DNA from: Ascaphus truei
Lineage: Eukaryota; Chordata; Amphibia; Anura; Ascaphidae
Reading direction: 5' to 3'
Length of the DNA stretch: 64,000 nt
NCBI GenBank assembly: GCA_036426205.1
Contig: CM071570.1
Location: forward strand, 54,984,676-55,048,675
Shown here: one piece after another, positions 33,080 through 45,258 of the stretch
Layout: each line of letters starts with the position of its first letter
How positions within the stretch are numbered: the stretch's first letter is position 1
The notes under the pieces: model-generated
The model's database searches: none
What the model was told of the DNA's origin: nothing
Seen by the model: the letters and a program-made list of their open reading frames with translations, nothing else
Made by a program: the position numbers and the translations under genes

Positions 33080-33700
33080 AGAGGTGGTAGAAGAATGTAG
33101 AGCCTTGAAGGAGAGAAGTACAACGTACACAGTGTGATGGGGAGCAATGTAAAACTTCAGGAAGAGAGGGTCAGACACAGACTTAGAAGATTGTGCGTTA
33201 ACTCGCGCAGCAGCATTTTAGATTGTATATAGTTTGGAGGCAGACAGACTACAGAGGAGAAGGTTGCAGTAGTCAAATTTGGAAATATTGCGAATGTCCA
33301 TGAGAGTTTCAGTAGTAGAACAACAGAGGAAAGGGCAAAATGTAGTAGCAGCGGGAATGGGAGACTTGATGAATGGCAGTGTTGTTGACTATGACAGAAA
33401 ATGGAGCAATTAGGCCTGGTTTAAAAAAAATTGGCGACGGAGTGCCATCAAGTAGAGAGACAGTTTAGTGACTTGGAACTGGGTGTCAAGATTAAATTTA
33501 GTGGTTGAAAGATACAATTGCGTATCGTCAGAGAGCGGATATTTGAAACCAAAGTAGCTGATAGGATCACCAACAACAGGAGTGGGCCCAGGACCATTGA
33601 GGCATGTCAACAGACTGGCCGACAGGAGAAGAGCAAGTGCTAGCAATGGAGACACTGAAGGAGAAGTTAGAAAGAGAAGAGAATTGTAACAAAGCCCTCT
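33080..33700 (-). pseudogene. L2-like LINE fragment
   Basis: Read on the minus strand, 33200-33260 gives CNLLLCS-like and KLYTI-like words typical of the L2 RT C-terminal region, in broken frames. The overall orientation is opposite to MACROD2. Confidence 0.45.
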
Positions 33701-33894
33701 CCTGGTTGTCCTATCTTCATGCTTTTAGTGACAAAGTTCCTCAAGACGTTTATTGATGAAGTTCTTCAAGACATTTCAAACTGCCAGGAAGGATGAACAA
33801 TACGAAAAAATGGTAGTTGGGCAGAGCTGCTCAAATTGTGTTGAATTGGTCAATTTGTCTTAAATTTAGAGCAAATAAAAATACCACTTGTAGC

Positions 33895-34022
33895 TACTTT
33901 TGGGTGTCTCAGACAGGTCTGCAACCCTGTCTTCCCTCATCCTTATCTCCTAGCATACAATGCTTCCACTGTAGCCATGGATTCTGGGTAATGACATGCA
34001 AATGAGCACACAGTGTGTCACT
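33895..34022. mobile_element. MITE fragment, ATGCAAAT-bearing family
   Basis: Contains CAGACAGGTCTGCAACCCTG, AATGCTTCCACTG and GACATGCAAATGAGCACAC. The same words recur at 49920-50460 and 62817-63057. Confidence 0.75.
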
Positions 34023-34269
34023 CTTTGCCTCTTGTCCATTTTAACATGAGCTTATGCCTGCCGTATTAGTCAGCTTTTTCAGTAAGCCGGGGTTAAAGAT
34101 GTGCATAGCCACTAAACCTAATTAATTCATAATTTTATCAAAGTAAACATAAAACACTAATCATTGGCACATCAAAAAGACTTTTAGCAAACAATGCGAC
34201 CTCTGTAGATTTATTTTTCTACAAGGGGAATAAGAGTCAAAGCCCCCCAAATTATCCGTGGTCGGTCAG

Positions 34270-34740
34270 CTCAGTCGTTCAACACGCCATACTCCTTGTG
34301 GGAGCGTGAAAATGTGATCGCGCAAGCCTATCAACATAATGACAAAACAACCTCAACGTGTTTCGTACATAAGATACTTCATCAGGGCTTAATGTCATCA
34401 ACCATAATAAAGGTCTTGTATACCTATGCCCATACATTGATTGATTGGGTGAATAATCAATGAACGTAAATAAGCACATGCCGTACACATAATACAGAAT
34501 GATGGCAATCAATTTAAATTGATACATTGTGGAGCCAGGTCATGACTCTTTACAATCCAATAAAATATATATTAAATATGTATGTGCACTCCTCTCTCGC
34601 TTTCTTTTTGCTAAAGACTTCTCTTTGAGGATGATCTGGTGTATCCGTGGAGCAACTGCCCAGAGGTGGAGGCTGCAAGGGGAGCTCTTTGAATACATTT
34701 GACTTGTTCTTTACCAGTATTGCGCAGGAGAACTCTCTTG
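34270..34740 (-). mobile_element. retroelement-like repeat with hammerhead motif
   Basis: The segment around the hammerhead-like motif is flanked by unique-looking sequence. I could not find inverted arms or a target duplication, so limits are approximate. Minus-strand reading places the motif near its 3' side, as in the element at 9995-11674. Confidence 0.4.
34353..34388 (-). ncRNA. hammerhead-ribozyme-like motif
   Basis: On the minus strand: CTGATGA (34379-34385), then AGTATCTTATGTAC with GUAU pairing to GUAC across a CUUAU loop (one G-U pair), then GAAA (34361-34364) and CACGTTGAGG. The core is exact; stem III is the weakened palindrome ACACGT and stem I pairing is poor. Probably an old, possibly inactive copy. 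Confidence 0.55.
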
Positions 34741-36189
34741 TTCCTGTATTCCAATACCAGGATCATACAAATGTGTAAAAATGTTGCTTATATTCAAATA
34801 AATAATTATTCATTGTGTGAACTTAAAAAGGACAGACTTCTGCTGCTATAAATACAAGGCCGAGTAATTTACCCATTTAGTTGCTGTGGGGACTGCAGCA
34901 CTTTCCTTACATTTTGCATGATTAGTAATATATTTATTTTTGTGTTTAATTAGTTTGTGAACTGTGGTCTCTGCATTGCAGGATTACAATTTTGCACTGA
35001 TAAGAGTTGTAGAATGAAGGGAATTATATGACAAGCTTAAATTACTAGTTTAAAAACCAAAAGTTGCTGGTAAAATGGACAGGTCGTTTTATGCATATAT
35101 GAATAAAGGAATGTTTTGGGAGTAGGAATACAATTCTATGTGAGACAATACGTAAAATGCATACTTGAAATGCAAAAAAACACAGCAGCATCAAAATGTA
35201 CAACAAAGGTTCTTAATGTTTAATAATGACAGCTGCTAATGAGCCAGTACTAATAAATCAGGCATTTAAGGATTAAAATATAAAATGTGTATGCCTCAGA
35301 GGGGGATTTAAATGAGCATGCAAAGGACAATTTCCTGAAAAATCTGAACTCATTACGATTGTCGGTGTAGGAACGGGAGAGCTTAGATATGGGGATTGAC
35401 TTGGATAAATAGAGCAGGCTGGGAAATTGCTGGGGTTGGATGGGCTTCCTGCTGAGGTTCACAGAGGATGTAAGAAGGTAATAATCCCGCGCCCCACCCA
35501 CCACTGAACTCTGTTCAGCTCGATTTTAAAGAGGATGGGTTTGCCAGCAGGGTCTGTGCAACAAGCATGAATTTCAGTTTTGATAAAATGGAGGGTTATA
35601 GTGAAGAACTATTTTCTGCAAACAAGTTAAGGTTATTACGGTGGAATTTATGATAAGAATACGTGTTTTTTTTACAGTTATCGTAACTACAGAATACTGT
35701 ATATCTTTAAGTCAGCTGAGACTTTTGCTTTATTGCAAATGTAACCCTTCAGCGCTCTTTTGACCTTGCGCTGAAGGAGTTAGTGACAGTAATGTCAGCC
35801 ACAAGCACAGATTGTCTCAGTTTAAATTAGTTGATGAGTGCACGCACCCAAATTTAATGTGCATTCACTCTTGTATTGTGCTCTGCATCACGTTTAAAAG
35901 TTTTTTTAATTTTTTATTTATAGTACTTTTCAAGATTATGGCATACATACATTTAAATTCTGGAGTCCTAATTGTAAAGCTACCAAATGTCTGGTTTGCA
36001 AAGGTGAACAATAACTGTCGTCTGCATAAAATGCTTCATAAACTCACCAAAACTGTATTTTCTTTTACATAAACCAGCACGGATTAGTTTTTTAGAGTAG
36101 CCTGCAAATTGCTAATAGGTTTCCAACTAATGTAAACCTGTATCTTTTTGAAGTGAAACTTCTTTAGTGGCACCTCTGATGGGATAAAA
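34741..36189 (+). other. intron, no feature seen
   Basis: AT-rich sequence with no repeat boundary or conserved frame recognised. Confidence 0.4.
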
Positions 36190-36735
36190 CTGGATAGATG
36201 GGGGGCGAAATGTGAAACGGAAGTGACGTCACGTAATGGACGCCGCTCCGCTCACACGCCCCATGTCACATGTGGCGGCGGCGGCGATAGCCGCCGGCGC
36301 CGCTTCTAATCGCCGCCGCACCCCTCACCCTCCCACACACCCCTCACCCTCCCACACACCCACACCCAGTTGGTCACATGCGGCTATCGCCGCCGCTCCT
36401 AACTGCCACGGCGCCGCTGTTCCGCCGCCCGCTGCCATGCCGCGCGCCACGCATGCGCAGAAGCGTCTGGCAGCGGCGCCGTTCCCCGCCCACTGCCATG
36501 CCGCGCGCCACGCATGCGCAGAAGCGGCTGGCAGCGGCGCCGTTCCCCGCCCGCTGCCATGCCGATGGACAGGAGGAGGGAGGCCGGCGCCGCTCCTAAC
36601 AGCCTGGGAATAGGATGGTTTGAGCGCGCCGCCGGGGGGTGGGGAAGGGGGGAGCTTGAGCGCGCCGCCGGGTTGTGGGGAAGGGGGGAGCTTGAGCGCG
36701 CCGCCAGGGGGTGGGAGGGGTATCTGCTCAGAAGA
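36190..36735. repeat. CpG-rich block with 61-bp and 36-bp tandem repeats
   Basis: A 61-bp unit containing CTGCCATGCCGCGCGCCACG and CATGCGCAGAAGCG repeats from 36432, 36493 and 36554. A 36-bp unit starting TGAGCGCGCCGCC repeats from 36621, 36657 and 36693. GCATGCGC (NRF1-like) occurs in the first repeat and TGACGTCA at 36224. It looks like a CpG island by composition, but no exon or gene start is attached; Arg/Ala/Pro-rich frames are spurious. Confidence 0.8.
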
Positions 36736-36829
36736 CTCAGACTGAGCCCCCCGGGTCCGCAGCTCCGTCGGGGGTGGGGGGAGTCAGGAGAGAGGGGGCA
36801 GGACACAGACAGAGAGACATACGGTACAC

Positions 36830-37505
36830 ACAGAGAGATACACATACACTGACAGACACACACACACTGACAGGCACGCACACACTGACATACACACATT
36901 GACTGACACACACACATTGACTGACACATACACACAATGACACACACACACTTACTCTGACGCACACACACACACTGACTGACACACACACACACACACA
37001 CACACTTACTCTGACGCACGCGCACACACTGACGCACGCGCACACACTGACACACGCACGCACACCCCAGTGATGTACCGAACACCGCCCCTGAATGATG
37101 TGCCTATTCCTTCCCCCCCACTGTGAGCTCCCCCACCCGCTCAACATTCATGATGCTGGTACTGCTGCCAATAAACACACACACACACTGACGCACGCAC
37201 ACTTTGACGCACGCGCACGCACACTGACTGTCACACATACGCACGCACACTGACTGACACACATACGCACGCACACTGACTGACACACATACACTCACTG
37301 ACCGACACAGAGAGACATTCACACAACACAGAGAGAGAGAGACATACACTGACACACACACACACACACACACAATGACTGACACAAATACACACACTGA
37401 CCGGTACAGATACATACACTGACCGGCACAGATACATACACTGACTGACACAGACACAAACAAACACATACATACTCACTGACTGACACACTGACACATG
37501 TGTGC
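36830..37505. repeat. CA-rich cryptic satellite (ACTGACACACAC units)
   Basis: Irregular repeats of ACTGACACACACAC and ACTGACTGACACA, with a unique gap at ~37060-37175. Minus-strand frames rich in Cys/Val are artefacts of TG repeats. Confidence 0.88.
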
Positions 37506-38214
37506 CGAGCATGCGCGTTATAAGTCAATTTCTGTGACAAAAGTCAAAGAAGTTTCACTTACTATGCGCGTGCACAGCACACACAGCTTTTTTTTTTTTT
37601 GTTGAAATTTATCATAGCATTTCATTTTCATAGAGGGGAAGTAGGTAAGTTCTTACAGCATGGATATAAATGTTTAACTATTTGACTTATTGGTGGGCCA
37701 CTCATGTTCAGTTTTTAGTAAAGTTGTTTTTATTCAGGTTTTTTGTCCATAAATTAGATGAATGTCTAAATAGGTTTATTGGCTCCGATCAGACTTTTTA
37801 CATAAAAATAAAATGATACTCTTTCCCACTTGAATTTACATGTAACTTAACGTGAGACTTCTATAGCTGTGTAATTTGACCAAAATATTTTTTATATTTT
37901 CAAAAGCACTTTAAAAAAAAAAAAGCATAGTAACTTTTAACATTTATTTTTAAACGTTTGCTTTTGTACTGTGCAAGATAAGTATTTTGAAATGTATTAA
38001 AAATGTGCAACCCCTGCCATCATGAGAGACAAAAGCAAGGACCTTTTAGAAATTAATGTTATTAGTTATGATATTTTTTTGTATGGCACCACCATATTCC
38101 GCAGTACAGTGTGAGAGGTGGGACAATAACATTGTTTGACAAGAGTATGTAGAAGTTAAGACAAACTAAGACAGTAGGGATGAGGTCCCTGCCTCAAAGA
38201 GCTTAAAGGAGCTG
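37506..38214 (+). other. intron, no feature seen
   Basis: AT-rich; a short poly-T tract near 37590. Nothing else recognised. Confidence 0.4.
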
Positions 38215-38520
38215 TATTTGTGTTTTTGTTTCTCCCACTAAAATGGGAAACATGGGGTCTCCGCAGCTGAACCACGTTAATTTCAGCTCCCGGAACCACC
38301 TGCATCCCATGATACCTCTAAAGTAGCCACACGGGATGACATGAATGTTTCCTATTGGCCCGCAGGACCTTTTTAAACAGACATTTTCTGGGCACAGCCG
38401 GGGCTGCTATTGGCAGCCCCTTTAGAGACCAATATCTCGGGAAGCAGGGGGTCACCTGGATCTGAAATTTAAAGCGATTCAGCTCCAGAGACCCCCTTCT
38501 TCCCACCTAGTTAAAAAAAA
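38215..38520. mobile_element. foldback MITE, GAAGCAGGGGGTC family
   Basis: The left arm has GGGGTCTCCGCAGCTGAACC and the right arm GATTCAGCTCCAGAGACCCC, in inverted orientation. The right side also has CTCGGGAAGCAGGGGGTC. Family members: 54225-54440, 55826-56095, 56780-57330. Confidence 0.65.
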
Positions 38521-38799
38521 AAATAACACAAGCGGTAACACTGCTTTTTTCATTTTTGCCTGTTTTTTACTTCTGTAGTTTAATGTTGGTCGCTAAGCAA
38601 CCAGTTGTGGAAGCAAACAGTTGGTGGTGAATGCCAGATGTGCTGCCTTTGTTTTTTTATTTAAAACCAGAGACAGAACATGAAACACTGACAGAGCTCA
38701 GTGCACATCCAGTGAAACCTATACACGGTACAGTGCCTAAATATATATGTATAGATATCTATTAAATAAATGGTCAATGGAACAGGTCACAAAAATTGC

Positions 38800-39545
38800 G
38801 AGCTGATCAGGTAGGAGGTGGGTGAAAGTATTGGGGATGGTCAGAGAGCGGATGGGGGGAGATGGAGAAATTAGAAAGGGAACAGTTTTCTGTAAAGACC
38901 AGATCTAAATAGTGACCATCCTTCTTGGTGCTGGAATATGTCCATTGGTGGAGGCCAAAGGAGGAGGTTAGAGAGAGAAAAAGATGCCTAGGAGACTGAG
39001 GCGGAGTTTATAGTGGGGTCTATGGCGACGTGACCACGTGACGTCAGCCATCACTGTCCTACAGCGATTCCTGCACTCTGGTGTAGGAGACCAGAGATAG
39101 TGACCGGGAGCATGACGTGAATGGTTAGCCCTCATTGGCTGAACCGCTCACGTGCCCGTAAGGTCACCCCACGATCGCTGGAAATATCAAAATCTTCTGG
39201 CTTCCAGTGGTCACGACGGCTGACGTCACGCCGTCGCAGTTGCGCCCAATATGGGCACATGCGACGGACAACATGTACTTGCTACGGCACTGTGCAACGT
39301 CGCCGTAGCCAGTACTATAAACTCTGCCTGAGTGAGGATTAATGTGACAGTTGAAGTCCCACAGTAATAGAATGGGATAGTCTGAGAGGAGAGAGAAGAA
39401 AAACCAGGAATGACAGTCTGAGAGGAAGGTTGAGATGGAGGATGTAGAGGAAGGCGGTCGGTAAATGACTGCCACGTTCAGAGAAATTGTACTGTACATT
39501 GAAATCTGAAGTGGAGATTATGGTGAGCAACAGGTGAGGCCATCT
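38800..39545 (-). pseudogene. L2-like LINE endonuclease fragment
   Basis: The minus strand near 39360-39480 reads VAVIYRPPSSTSS and, after ~25 residues, LLLWDFNCHIN. These are the YRPP and (G)DFN blocks of the APE endonuclease of L2-group LINEs, with Gly replaced by Trp in GDFN. A 321-bp MITE (39004-39324) is nested in it. The frame breaks on both sides. Confidence 0.7.
39004..39324. mobile_element. MITE with GAGTTTATAGT ends, nested in L2
   Basis: GAGTTTATAGT (39004-39014) and ACTATAAACTC (39314-39324) are exact inverted ends. A second inverted block (GGCGACGT and ACGTCGCC) lies just inside. It carries two TGACGTCA palindromes (39039, 39221) and the wording TAGCCCTCATTGGCTGAACC and GCTCACGTG, related to the foldback family at 1729-2409. 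Confidence 0.75.
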
Positions 39546-39984
39546 GCGCATTATGACGTCAGTCGATACACCTACGGTGCCTCTAACAGTTTTATCTTTT
39601 TGAGTTTGTGTGTGTGTGTGTGTGTACACAAAAGACAGGCTGGCTATATGACAAATGTGAAAAAACAAAATGCAGGATGCTTATATTTTAAAGAAATGTG
39701 GCAAATGAAGGAAAATGGGAGAAGTTGAAATATAGGAGTGGGCACAATTAAAGTTAATTAAGAACTATTTATTAAGAACGTCATAAACTGAAGTAAACTT
39801 GCTACTTTCTGAAACCATGTGCTCTCATACTGATTTACACCAATACTCAGGGGTCTGTTGGCCATCCTTATCTTACTCTGATAACAGGTGGTGTACTCGG
39901 GGCCGGTGGTGCACGCGTATTTGGTCCTTTAAGTGGACCTTCAGCCTTGTACCCCCCCCCCATAACAATTGTCAGATTTTATTA

Positions 39985-40670
39985 TGCTTTGCCCCCATTT
40001 TCTCTCTCTCCCTCCATTCTCTCTCCCACCCCCATTCTTCCTCCCTCCCCCATTCTCTCTCCCTCCCCCCCTCTCTCCCCCTCCCCCCTTCTCTCTCCCT
40101 CACCCATTCTCTCTCCCTCCCCCATTCTCTCCATCCACCTCATTCTCTCTCCCTCCCCCTCATTCTCTCTCCCTCCTCCCCATTCTCTCTCCCTCCCTTC
40201 CCCCATTCTTTCTCCCTCCTCCTCCATTCTCTCTCCCTCCTCCTCCATTCTCTCTCCCTCCTCCCCATTCTCTGTCCGTCCCACTCTCTCTCTCCCCACT
40301 CATTCTCTATCCCCACCATTCTCTCTCCCTCCCCCACCATTCTCTCTCCCTCCCTCCCCAATTCTCTCTCCCTCCCCAATTCCCCCTCCTCACCATATTC
40401 CCTCTCCCTCCTCCCCCATTCCCTCTCCCTCCTCCCTCATTCCCTCTCCCTCCTCCCCCATTCCCTCTCCCTCCTCCCCCATTTCCTCTCCCTCCTCCCC
40501 ATTTCCTCTCCCTCCTCTCCCATTCTCTCTCCCTCCTCTCCCATTCTCCGTCCCCCACTATTCTCTGTCCCCAAATTATTTCTCCCACCATTCTCTCGAC
40601 CCCCCCCCCATTCTCTGTCCTTTCCCCACCTCTCCCTCACCCTCCTCTCATCCTCTCCTTCACCCTCCCT
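39985..40670. repeat. polypyrimidine satellite (CATTCTCTCTCCCTCCCC)
   Basis: About 690 bp of nearly pure C/T on the plus strand built from CATTCTCTCTCCCTCC-type units of ~18-24 bp. It can form mirror-repeat triplexes. The very long Ser/Pro/Leu frames (plus) and Arg/Glu/Gly frames (minus) are compositional artefacts. Confidence 0.92.
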
Positions 40671-40719
40671 GTGACAGTGCTCGTCTTCGATCAGGAAGCG
40701 GACTCGGAGGGCTGAGGTA

Positions 40720-41215
40720 GGGATGCAAATTAACCGACCAGAGTCCAGAGACAGAGTCCTGTTAGAGTATCCGTGGTCTGTAAACAGACAGGAGGTCAGG
40801 GCTGGCAGCAGTTATGCAAAGTCTAGGCAAAGTGTCAAGGCGGTCGGCAGGCTGCAAGGTCGGGGTCACAGTCTGGGGTCAGCAACAGGGGTTTCAAATG
40901 AACAGGCTAGCCTCCGGAACAGGAAAGCCACAGGGATGGCTCACAAACATGGAAAGCTCAGCAACAGGCGAGCCTTAGGAATAGGGAAGGCTCACGAACA
41001 AGGAAGGCTCAGTAACTAGAACCCAAGATGGCCAGGAACACATGGAAACGTATACAATGCTCAGGCAGGGGCTGGAAGTCACTGGCTGTTAAGCCCTTGA
41101 ACTGGTGCAGCCAATATAGCAGGCTGCCAGTAATCAAAATGTCCACAGCAGCCAGGTAAGGGCGGGTTCCAGCCAAAGCCTGGACTGAAACCCATATACT
41201 CCCTTACCTGGCAAT
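40720..41215. other. unclassified repeat, possibly LTR or leader
   Basis: Contains loosely repeated phrases (GGTCAGGGCTGGCAG, AAGGCTCACGAACAAGGAAG, GGAAAGCTCAGCAACAGG), reminiscent of Gypsy-type leader sequences in fish and frogs. No termini or pol motifs seen. Confidence 0.3.
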
Positions 41216-41224
41216 GGAGAGGAG

Positions 41225-42190
41225 AGGTGGAGGTCTGTGGTCTTAATCTCTCTTGGAATACAGTCGAGTATCATATTTGCCCAACGATGATAATTTCTTC
41301 TTGCGATATATCCAACCCACTGTCATTTTAAATTCTTCACCCTTGTGATGGTGTCACATACTTTTGTTTGATTTCTAACACATTCATTCTTTTTCCTGTC
41401 TCACTTGGGTTGGGTAATACCTATCATACATCTCTCCATATTTCTTTGAGCCGTCTGAAGCTTCAGAATTATTTTAGCATTTAGGGTTCGTGTTTCACAT
41501 CCGTAAGTGAGCACGGGCAGAATATACTGGTCGAAAACTTTCTTCTTGTGGCACAGTGGAAGGTTCCCTTGAATTATTGTCTTATTTCTTCTAAATGCGC
41601 TCTATCCCATCTTCATTCGCCTATTGATTTTATGTAAAAGGTTCCCATCCATTATTTGTCAGCCAAGGTAGACATAGTCATCGACTTCTTCTTCTAGTTC
41701 TATTCCATTTATGTAAATCATCCCAGACTTGACACCTTTGTTGAACATCACTTTGATCTTGTTGATATTCATTCGGATGCTCACATTCTTACTTGCTTCG
41801 GTGACTTCTCCAATTTGTTGCTGGAGGTCTTTGTGACAAAAATGTCAATTGAAAATCATAGGTGATTCAAATATTTGTGGTTGATTCCTTTTTCTTCCCA
41901 ATCTTTAATGTTTTGAACAGTTGTTTAAGTGTTCCTGTGAAAAGCTTTGGTGACATGGTGTCTCACTGAACAAGCAGGATTTCGCAGTGGATACAATACA
42001 ATGGCCCACATCAATGTTGTACAATAATCGATTTCCCAAAGTAATGAATACGATCTACCGTACCACTTGGTTTAGAATTCGTAGATTACGAAAAGGCATT
42101 TGATTCTGTCTACACCTCAGCGGTCCTAGATGCACTAAGAAGACAAAATGTTGAAGAAGCGGACATTGATATTATAAAGTACATTTACGA
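41225..42190. pseudogene. RTE-like LINE with inverted 5' segment
   Basis: The minus strand of 41225-41840 encodes the C-terminal part: VDDYVYLG near 41690, HKINRRMKM, then NLPLC and KKVFDQYI near 41540, with stops. The plus strand of 41955-42190 encodes an earlier RT part: EQAGFRSGYNTMAHI near 41970, FVDYEKAFDSV near 42075 and DALRRQNVEEADIDIIKYI near 42130. The two parts point in opposite directions, the configuration left by twin-primed insertion. Stops and frameshifts are frequent. Confidence 0.72.
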
Positions 42191-43619
42191 GAATGAAGAG
42201 AACGTGTCTTTGTGTGAGTGCATGTGTCTGAGGCTTCTTCTGTGTAGTCTAGCCTGTAGACAGGTTTCCCCGGGCCCAGGACTGAACTCTTGAACTTGGC
42301 CTGGGCCGCGTTTTCTTAGGGGTGCGGCGTTAGTTGATGGGGTGGTAGGGGAGAAGAGCTTACATTTGTCGAGGGTAACAAGAGTTTTCATCGCCATACC
42401 AGTATATATAGAAAATATTCAAATTTCTTGGGAATTCTAACTCCATATGACAGTGTGTACCATGTGCTATTTACATAATTATTCATTCTCATTTTCAATT
42501 GAATGAAAATCCTGAACATGTGCCATAATGCACTAACAGGACAAAGCAAAGATAGCATATTATATCAAAGTTTCAAAGGCATTTGTGATGCTGCTTTTAT
42601 CTATGCACAACACATTGTGCATGATCCCAGGGTGAATTCTATTACTTTTGTAATAAAGTGACAAGAAAAGACTGTACATCGGGTTTAATGGAAATGTTAT
42701 GAATTCTGAATAATGAGTGTCTAAAATTAAATAGCTTATTAACCCCTTCTTTGCCGCAGGGCAGTGTTGCCAAGCAATACTTTAGAGATCGGATGAATTT
42801 GGGATAGCTAGTCTTGTCAGTTAACAGTAAAATTTCACTAAGCATTAAATATCAGACATGCAATAAAGCAAAATACTTTTAGATTTTAACACATGGTCTC
42901 TACCATTTTTATCTTTTGATTTCCCAGTTTAAAGTATGTTGAAGAGATTTTCAGTTTTAGGCCCAAATAATTACATTCACACTATTCTCCCAGGGATGCA
43001 AATGCTTTCAGGGTTGCTCCAATATGTACTTTACTTGCATTTATATTTTTCTATTCTGTAGTGTATTTTAGCCAAATGAGTGCAGCTGTAGCAAATGAAT
43101 TTTCATTTCTACCAACTGAAAAATAGGCGGCTTGTTGCAAATTCATCTGACCTCGAAACCCATTTTAACATATAAAAGGTTTTGCTGCTATCAGTAATGG
43201 TGTGGAATTGCCTTTCACCTTTCTGCAGTTTATACATTCCCAAGTCTATAATTTCCCCCCTTTATGATATGCTTCTTGCTCATGAAAATGGCACTTACAG
43301 GATCGCAGGTTGGGGTTTTATGACTTGTGTGGAAAATGAGCCCATTTTCCTTATCTGAAAATGAAGTTAAAGGAAAAGCTAAAGCTTCTCCTGAAATTAG
43401 TTTGGCTATGACTTTTGGCAGGCATCACCGCCACCTACCTCTGCTTCTTTCACCTCCGGCGTCCTTTGCTTTCAGTGGCCTCTGAATAAACCCCTAATTT
43501 AAGGGAATAAATAATGTGCTTTATTTTGCTAGAATGCAGTTACTGAATACTTATTGCATTTTCAGCCCCGATTTTGTTGTAGACAGCTGATGAGCTTTGC
43601 CACCGCCACTACACTTAGG
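42191..43619 (+). other. intron; one candidate conserved segment
   Basis: 42950-43250 is complex and non-repetitive (for example GCAAATGAATTTTCATTTC, TTGCAAATTCATCTGACC) and could be a conserved non-coding element; this cannot be tested here. Otherwise no feature. Confidence 0.25.
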
Positions 43620-43935
43620 CTACAAGCCATTCTAACTAAGCAGTGCTGAGGCGCGCTGCTGCTCGGCACTGAGCCCCTGCAGCCGCAATGAGAGCGGCTT
43701 TAGCAGGGACTCGCGCACGCGTCCGCACGCTTGGGGAAGCGTGTGTCTGACGGAGGTTTGAAATTTTGTGCTCGCCGGAGCGCAGGGCCGGTCATGTGAG
43801 CGTTTCGCCCAATGAGGGCGAACCAGCTCCGTGACGTCACTGGCCCGCCCACGGACGGCGCACTGTGTACCGCTTTCCCTGAGCCTCAGCGCGCCTCAGC
43901 CCGGATCAAAGCACTATGTCCCAGGCCTAAGGCTC
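43620..43935. mobile_element. single-armed copy of the AAGGCC foldback MITE
   Basis: Contains GCAATGAGAGCGGCTTTAGC, GCCCAATGAGGGCGAACCAG, CTCCGTGACGTCACTGG and GAGCCTCAGCGCGCCTCAG, ending near CCAGGCCTAAGG. Matches one arm of 1729-2409. Confidence 0.8.
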
Positions 43936-45250
43936 TGCAGGTCCTTCCAGTGCTTTAATGATCCGCAGTGCATGTTTCGGTACATGCCTCTAAAATATAC
44001 ATGTTGACACATACCTGTACAAAAGATAGGGTATAGGATAGGAGAAACCTTTTTCATACTAGATTTTATAAGTGTAGCTTTGTTACATAATATGATATTT
44101 TTAGATGGCTAAATATATAACTGAACTGGAGGCCCAACATATTCTAAAACCTTGGGTGAAATGTGCGAAAGATACAGAGCACTTCCAGTTTTCATGAGAA
44201 TGTAATAAATACATTTTGTTGAACAGATTGCCTCCAGCCACCATAATAACTGCACCAACTGGGTGCATTTCAAATACGTTTCCACCTTTGTCTCTTCACT
44301 GTGCAGTTTTTATCGTTGAAAATTTTAATGTGTTTTCCATAACAAAACATATTACATTTCAACAAGACCACAAAATACCAGTTTACAGTGATTATAATAT
44401 TCCTTTACATTTAACAGTGCACTAAACCAGTAAATAATGTATTAAAATGACATATTCTTTAGACAATGACAAACAAAAAATGAAATTACATTTTAACTTG
44501 ATGTCAGTTCTATCTGCATTGCATCATTTCCCTCAGTACATTTTACCCCCTTACCCACAGTTCCTTTTGGTGTGTCTGTGCTATAGGTCCTAACCTTATC
44601 TAGGGATAACAGGCATTAGATATTTTATTCTTTTCCCCCCCATCACCTTCTGTGCCTCTCATATACCAGATGTCTTCGTAAATACCACAACGTTTGGCAA
44701 ACCCCTGCATCATAACCTCTTTGTCCCTGTCTGTGCATAGTTTTTATTCATTTCATATTGTTAGATTTGCCAAGAACCAGCAAGTTTTTTTTTTTTGCCT
44801 AATGGTTGTAATTTAGGCCAATGTTTTGCTCTGTTTGTTTTTTTTTTCTTTTGTTTTCTTGAATGTTAACACTGATTTTTGTGTTTAGATTAAGTACTGT
44901 GCTTCTCATGTATTATCTTCAATAGAGATGTTGGTCTTTACGGAAATCTCTTCTGTAGAGCACAATATTTCTTTGTGGCATCTTATTGAATGCTAGCATT
45001 TTCCTTTCTTTTGACCAGTTCATCAGGATTTATTGCAAGCTCATATTATAAGTCTTGAATAGGTTTGTGGGGATTTAGGAAACAGGATGACAAATTGTGA
45101 AAAGCCCAGATGTCTGCTTTGATCTACTTGAATATAGTAGACGAAAGTTTCTGATTTCTGAAACTTTTCAATACTTAACAAGTTCCTTCATTATTATATG
45201 CCATATGCAATTAACATGTCTTATTTACGTGACCTATACAAGAAATGGAA
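43936..45250 (+). other. intron, no feature seen
   Basis: AT-rich, with poly-T runs near 44786 and 44839. No repeat boundary or exon recognised. Confidence 0.4.
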
Positions 45251-45258
45251 TAAATATA

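Noticed and set aside
36399..37512. Cys/Val-rich minus-strand frames resembling cysteine-rich proteins
   Set aside because: They are translations of TG repeats.
39799..40720. Ser/Pro-rich open frames up to 291 codons
   Set aside because: Pure polypyrimidine repeat composition; mirror Arg/Glu/Gly frames occur on the other strand.
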